DNA from: an uncultured Bacilli bacterium
GTDB lineage: Bacteria > Bacillota_I > Bacilli_A > RF39 > UBA660
NCBI GenBank assembly: GCA_944363735.1
Contig: CALVVB010000008.1
Span: forward strand, 1 to 34,628
Reading direction: 5' to 3'
Length of the DNA: 34,628 bases
A program made the position numbers and the translations under genes. The first letter of the stretch is position 1, and each line of letters begins with the position of its first letter. Shown here piece after piece: positions 31,097-34,628 of the stretch. Below the pieces are notes generated by a model, which searched no databases, was not told the DNA's origin, and was given only the letters and a program-made list of their open reading frames with translations.

Positions 31097-31889
31097 GATA
31101 AATAGAATAAAGTTATTTGTTAATGATAACTTAAAGTCGAGAAAAATTGCCGATCTTGTTAAATCTAAATTAAAAGATAATGACTTTAAAATAGTTACTA
31201 AAAACTATGATCTTGCCATTGCTATAGGTGGAGATGGAGCCTTTTTAAGAATGGTTAAAGAGAGTAACTTTGATAGTAAATGTTATTACATTGGAATAAA
31301 TACGGGGACACTTGGCTTTGCGATGGGATTAGGTTTTGATGAGATAGATACTTTTATTAAGAAATTAACTATAGGAGAGTTAAAGTGTGATAAAATTGGG
31401 ATAGGAGAAATAGAAGTAGAAACTAAAGATGATACTTTTAAACACTTTACTTTAAATGAGATAGTTTTAAGAGAACAAGAACTTAATACAGCTAAATTTA
31501 GAGTCTTAATAAATTATGAATTATTAGAAAACTATGTAGGAGATGGACTGTTAATATCAACATCATTTGGTTCTACTGCTTATAATCTTAGTTTTGGTGG
31601 TTCTATTGTCTATAATACTTTCCATACTCTCCAACTTACACCTATCGCTCCACTAAACTCAAAAAGTTATAGAAGTCTTTTAAATTCTTTAATAGTACCT
31701 TCTGATAAGATAATATCTATAAAACCAGAAGTAGTTAGTAAAAATGTTCTTATTAGTATAGATGGAGATAATTATAGATATAATGATGTAATAAGAGTAG
31801 ATACTTATATAAGGGATAAAGAAATTAAAGTGCTTAAAATGAATGATTATGATATGATTAAAAAGATTAATGAGAAGTTTTTAAAATAA
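31089..31889 (+). CDS. nadK: NAD kinase
   Basis: Phosphorylates NAD to NADP with ATP or polyphosphate. AIAIGGDGAFLRMV holds GGDG at residues 47-50, followed by GINTGTLGFAMG, FTLNEIVLRE (the conserved NE), and the substrate-binding DGLLISTSFGSTAYNLSFGG. At 266 aa it has the usual length. The start overlaps the nrtR end and has a poor ribosome-binding site, so translation is probably coupled. Last gene of the operon. Confidence 0.94.
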   Translation: MIKINRIKLFVNDNLKSRKIADLVKSKLKDNDFKIVTKNYDLAIAIGGDGAFLRMVKESNFDSKCYYIGINTGTLGFAMGLGFDEIDTFIKKLTIGELKCDKIGIGEIEVETKDDTFKHFTLNEIVLREQELNTAKFRVLINYELLENYVGDGLLISTSFGSTAYNLSFGGSIVYNTFHTLQLTPIAPLNSKSYRSLLNSLIVPSDKIISIKPEVVSKNVLISIDGDNYRYNDVIRVDTYIRDKEIKVLKMNDYDMIKKINEKFLK

Positions 31890-31894
31890 TTATA

Positions 31895-32575
31895 TTAAAG
31901 ATATTTATATATCTTGACAATATAATTGTTTTTTTTAGTTTGTTTAACTTTACCAATATACTTAAACTTACCATACTTTCTAATACTAAAGATATCTTCT
32001 TCTTTTAAGAGATATGAGGGATTAGTTAATACTTCATAGTTTAAAATAATTTCTTTATTCTTAAATTTATCTTTTACTTTACCTCTAGAAGTGTTAGTAA
32101 TATTAGATACAATACTATCTATTCTTTCACTTTTAATAATTAGTTCTAGTTCTTGATATTTTCTCTTATAATCTTTTAGACTATCAATATCTATTTCTTC
32201 TAGTTTAATATAGTTGTTCTTAATCTTATTGAAGTTAGTTAAAAAATAATCTTTCATAGACTCTAATAAATAAAAATAATAGTTATTATCATCTATTATA
32301 ATATCTCCAAATACACATTTTTCTATATTTAAGGAAAAGATACTACCTAATATATCTTGATGTCTAAAAACTTCTTTAGTTATTATTTTAAATAATACTA
32401 CTTTAGGTAGTGTATCTTTATATAATATCACTTTTTCAGCTTCTTCAAATGGTTTAAATATATTAAATTCATATTTTTTGAAATGTTTACTTACTTCTTT
32501 AATTTCATTAGGTTCCAAAAAGAAAGTAGATTCACCTCTATTTAATCTGTCAATATTTTTCTTAATGTTATACAT
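31895..32575 (-). CDS. ylmH: YlmH-family S4-domain RNA-binding protein
   Basis: A 226-aa protein of the YlmH family, which binds ribosomal RNA/tRNA on the large subunit and is linked to ribosome quality control and to cell division genes. The N-terminal GESTFFLEPNEIKEV, the middle GDIIIDDNNYYFYLLESMKDYF and the C-terminal S4 domain (~155-225, KVKDKFKNKEIILNYEVLTN) fit. Elsewhere it sits in the divIVA/ylm operon; here it follows an unknown gene and overlaps its end. ATG 32575 follows GCGTGAT; a GTG at 32584 is less likely. Confidence 0.85.
   Translation of the reverse strand: MYNIKKNIDRLNRGESTFFLEPNEIKEVSKHFKKYEFNIFKPFEEAEKVILYKDTLPKVVLFKIITKEVFRHQDILGSIFSLNIEKCVFGDIIIDDNNYYFYLLESMKDYFLTNFNKIKNNYIKLEEIDIDSLKDYKRKYQELELIIKSERIDSIVSNITNTSRGKVKDKFKNKEIILNYEVLTNPSYLLKEEDIFSIRKYGKFKYIGKVKQTKKNNYIVKIYKYL
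31898..31915. terminator. Weak bidirectional hairpin between nadK and ylmH
   Basis: AAGATAT and ATATCTT pair around TTAT. It overlaps the end of ylmH. No T run follows on the plus strand, so termination is uncertain. Confidence 0.3.
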
Positions 32576-33083
32576 AATTATCACGCTTTTTTATTAATAT
32601 TTTTTCTTTTTCTTTATTTATATAATTTATAAGAGTTTTTCCATCCTTTATTTCTTCTATAGGAAAAATAGAGTTATCATCTAAAACTTTATTACCTTCT
32701 ATGGTAGAATATTCTAAAAATATAGGAGTTAATCTATTTATAGCATTTATTTGAGTAGTAGTTAATCTTTTAGGAAATGTAATAAAAGCATTATCTACAT
32801 ATTCACTACTTGGAGTAATATTAACAAATGTTGCTATACCTATTTTGGCAAGGGCCCAAGAAATATCAAAAATATCTCCTTTAATTAGTTTTTTCTCTAA
32901 TCTTTTAAGAAGATTTTTTTCTTTTAAAAATGGTTTTATAAGTTTTGGATGCTCAAAATTAAGGGTTGGATGGGGCAAGATAGTTGTATCTATATCATCG
33001 ATGGATGTTCTATAAAACAAAATAATTCTTATCTCACTATAATTATTTAATTTTTCTTTATATATCTCAATTGTATTAAACAT
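32568..33083 (-). CDS. Unrecognised protein upstream of ylmH
   Basis: A 171-aa soluble protein without a recognised motif. It has an N-terminal IRIILFYRTSIDDIDTTIL strand region, a HPTLNFEHPKLIKPF segment and a C-terminal EKEKILIKKRD tail. The length and Ile/Leu distribution suggest one compact globular domain. ATG 33083 follows AAGGAA; the longer frame to 33107 lacks support. The end overlaps ylmH by 8 nt, so the two are co-transcribed. Confidence 0.7.
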   Translation of the reverse strand: MFNTIEIYKEKLNNYSEIRIILFYRTSIDDIDTTILPHPTLNFEHPKLIKPFLKEKNLLKRLEKKLIKGDIFDISWALAKIGIATFVNITPSSEYVDNAFITFPKRLTTTQINAINRLTPIFLEYSTIEGNKVLDDNSIFPIEEIKDGKTLINYINKEKEKILIKKRDNYV

Positions 33084-33175
33084 AGTGTTCCTTCTTTCTT
33101 GGTGCAAATTATTTTATCACATATTTCATTTTTTGTTAAATTATTGTACAATAAAGTTGTAAAGGTAGTGATAAC

Positions 33176-33535
33176 ATGTATGATGTAATAGTAGTAGGAG
33201 CAGGTCCTGCAGGACTTTTCGCTTCTTTAAATCTTGCTCGTAATAGTAAGTTAAAAGTATTACTTGTAGATGAAGGTAAATTTAGTGAAAAAAGAGTTTG
33301 TTCGATGAATGTTAAAGGAACAGCATGTGTTAACTGTAATCCTTGTAATATTTTATCAGGCTATGATGGAGTGGGTACTTTTTCTGATGGTAAACTTAAT
33401 TTTATTCCTAAGTTAGGTAAAACAGATTTATTCAAGTATATGGAGAAAAGTGAAGCTTATAAACTTATCGATGAAGTAGAGTCTATCTTTAATGAGTTAA
33501 TTGCATCTAAAGATATAATAGAAAGGAATAAATGA
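33176..33535 (+). pseudogene. Internally deleted FAD-dependent oxidoreductase (COG2509-like)
   Basis: A 119-aa remnant of an enzyme usually over 400 aa. The FAD-binding VIVVGAGPAGLFASLNLA is intact, followed by EKRVCSMNVKGTACVNCNPC and GYDGVGTFSDGKLNF, the family's Cys motif and GxGxFSDGK block. After about residue 106 it jumps to ELIASKDIIERNK and stops. That tail resembles the 'GIIASKDII' FAD-domain end of the same enzymes, so an in-frame internal deletion of ~300 or more codons is likely. GGTAGTGATAAC precedes the ATG. It may still be translated but cannot be active. Confidence 0.72.
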
Positions 33536-33861
33536 TGAAGAAGTATATAAAAGAATATATTAGTGAAATTGATAAAAAAATTAATGACAATCATAAATTC
33601 AGTAGTGATGAAATAGATGATTTTCTATTTAAGATGAAGTTATTTCAAAAAGAAAGAATAATCCATTTAGTAATAACTCTTTCTTATGTTTTCTTTACAA
33701 TCCTTTTCTTATTTATAACGAAGTATATCTTTGCTATGTTTATAATATTTTTTATATTACTTATCTTTGATGGCTTTTATGTATATCATTATTTCTTTTT
33801 AGAAAATAGTGTTCAATATATGTATAAACAGTATGATAAATTAAGAAATTGCAAGTGGTGA
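33532..33861 (+). CDS. Small membrane protein with two helices, unknown family
   Basis: A 109-aa protein. Residues ~1-45 are a charged amphipathic region (IKEYISEIDKKINDNHKF). Two membrane helices follow (~46-65 and ~70-90), then a short basic tail. The FQKERIIHLVITLSYVFFTILF segment recurs in small Firmicute membrane proteins, but I know no function. Its start overlaps the stop of the deleted oxidoreductase (ATGA) and GAAAGGAATAA precedes it. ATG at 33532 or 33535 is possible. Confidence 0.7.
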   Translation: MMKKYIKEYISEIDKKINDNHKFSSDEIDDFLFKMKLFQKERIIHLVITLSYVFFTILFLFITKYIFAMFIIFFILLIFDGFYVYHYFFLENSVQYMYKQYDKLRNCKW

Positions 33862-33865
33862 TAAG

Positions 33866-34366
33866 ATGATTTTTAGTGTATTAGCTTTCCTGTTTTTAGT
33901 TATTAGTCTTTGTATTAATAATCGTAAAAAGTCTTTAATAGTTCAATCATTAAATTGTTTGTGTGAAGCTCTTTATAATTTTGTAATTTCTGCCTATACA
34001 GGTGCTGTTTTAGGATTAATTAATTTTATTAGAAGTTTTATATATATTAGTAAAGATAAAATTAATAAAGTAGTATACATATTTATTTTAATTCTCTTTG
34101 AAAGTATAATTATTATTAATTGTTTTATGACTTGGCAAGGTTTTATATCAATTTTTCCTACGATAGGTTCATTTATTAGAACTTATTGTTTGTGGCAATC
34201 TAATATGAAATTAGTAAGATTATCAGGTATTACAACTGGTATATTTTATGGAATTTATTATCTTTATTATCAGAGTTTCTTTATGGTATTAGGTGATATA
34301 ATTTTAATTATTACTGGTATTTATGCTATATGGGTAAATGATATTAGAAAGAAGAAAGTTAATTAA
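33866..34366 (+). CDS. YgjV-like inner-membrane protein
   Basis: A 166-aa polytopic protein with about five or six membrane helices. The repeated pattern of short helices with CLCEALYNFVISAYTGAVLGLINFIRSF and later QSNMKLVRLSGITTGIFYGIYYL matches the YgjV (Imp-YgjV) family of unknown function. GTGGTGAT precedes the ATG. It starts 4 nt after the preceding gene and forms a pair with it. Confidence 0.7.
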   Translation: MIFSVLAFLFLVISLCINNRKKSLIVQSLNCLCEALYNFVISAYTGAVLGLINFIRSFIYISKDKINKVVYIFILILFESIIIINCFMTWQGFISIFPTIGSFIRTYCLWQSNMKLVRLSGITTGIFYGIYYLYYQSFFMVLGDIILIITGIYAIWVNDIRKKKVN

Positions 34367-34435
34367 AAATAATAACTTTTCTTTTTTCTTAAATACGTAT
34401 ATAATTATTATAGTAATAATAGAAAGAGGGATAAT

Positions 34436-34628
34436 ATGAATTTACAAGGAAAAATTGCAGTAGTAACTGGAGGTGCGATGGGTAATGGTAAAGGTATTGT
34501 AGAATCATTACTTAAATATGGAGCATCTGTTGTTATTTTAGATAAGTCAAGTGAATTAACTAATACAGTTAATGAATTAGGTTCTAAAGGTTATAAAGTT
34601 TTAGGTATTAATGTGGATATTAGTAATA
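34436..34628 (+). CDS. Short-chain dehydrogenase/reductase (partial)
   Basis: The first 64 residues of an SDR, cut by the window edge. It begins MNLQGKIAVVTGGAMGNGKG, with the TGxxxGxG cofactor motif, then ASVVILDKS and VLGINVDIS. The acidic Asp after the second strand suggests preference for NAD(H). AGAGGG lies 5 nt before the ATG. TATAAT at 34400-34405 may be its -10, with a poor -35. Confidence 0.85.
   Translation, partial: MNLQGKIAVVTGGAMGNGKGIVESLLKYGASVVILDKSSELTNTVNELGSKGYKVLGINVDISN

Overview
The window is an AT-rich chromosomal segment from an endospore-forming, low-GC Firmicute. Evidence for this is the sporulation genes (sigG, a ylmC/ymxH-type gene, yunB, a spoIIB-like gene, spoIVFA/spoIVFB, a KinB-like kinase, two CotY/CotZ-like proteins, a BclA-like collagen protein), the Gram-positive envelope genes (mreC, mreD, rodA-type, lipoproteins) and the standard genetic code (TGA is a genuine stop at several gene ends, tryptophan is TGG). 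The extreme AT bias and many RF39/Erysipelotrichia-like proteins suggest an uncultured gut-type Bacilli lineage, but the placement is an inference.

Layout. 1-3956: end of an unknown gene, an RluA-type pseudouridine synthase overlapping a TtcA-like thiolase, then sigG-ylmC-yunB-yutD. 4057-6941: a DUF1292 protein, a coiled-coil protein, a YutH/CotS-like protein and a convergent NifU-domain protein, echoing the Bacillus yun/yut region. 7051-8423: an S1-domain protein, then ten tRNAs behind one strong promoter and closed by one terminator. 8463-11211: an accessory-looking segment (phage-type small protein, a 343-bp non-coding stretch with pairing potential, a C1B peptidase, a metallophosphoesterase). 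11217-15883: lipoprotein, then spoIIB-radC-mreC-mreD-spoIVFA-spoIVFB in the classical order but without mreB, maf or minCD. 15944-18920: DedA, an unknown protein, TatD, a collagen-like exosporium protein and tRNA-Ala. 19117-24270: a CheD-fold protein, a lipoprotein, a glycosyltransferase, a RodA-type SEDS protein and a spore-coat cluster. 24438-27920: a membrane-anchored degenerate PTS IIB domain, the KinB-like kinase, a decayed yqeK and a surface protein. 28078-31889: prs-nadD-pncC-nrtR-nadK, a compact NAD(P) module. 31895-34628: YlmH, unknown genes, a gutted FAD oxidoreductase, two membrane proteins and the start of an SDR gene.

How the genes work together. Two themes dominate. The first is sporulation: tandem Spo0A-type boxes lie before the spoIIB-like gene and the kinase, a possible sigma-F/G promoter before sigG and a possible sigma-K/E promoter before the cotZ pair. 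The second is NAD(P) metabolism: a PRPP synthetase paralogue, NMN adenylyltransferase, NMN deamidase, a Nudix-type regulator with a damaged Nudix box and NAD kinase, behind a consensus promoter whose -10 sits inside an inverted repeat that recurs 54 bp downstream.

The observations most worth a second look are the NAD operon and its paired candidate operator, the tandem 0A boxes, the ~209-bp structured insertion that appears to have split the mreC stop/mreD start junction, the yqeK pseudogene, and the internally deleted FAD oxidoreductase. No CRISPR array, transposase or intact prophage was seen.
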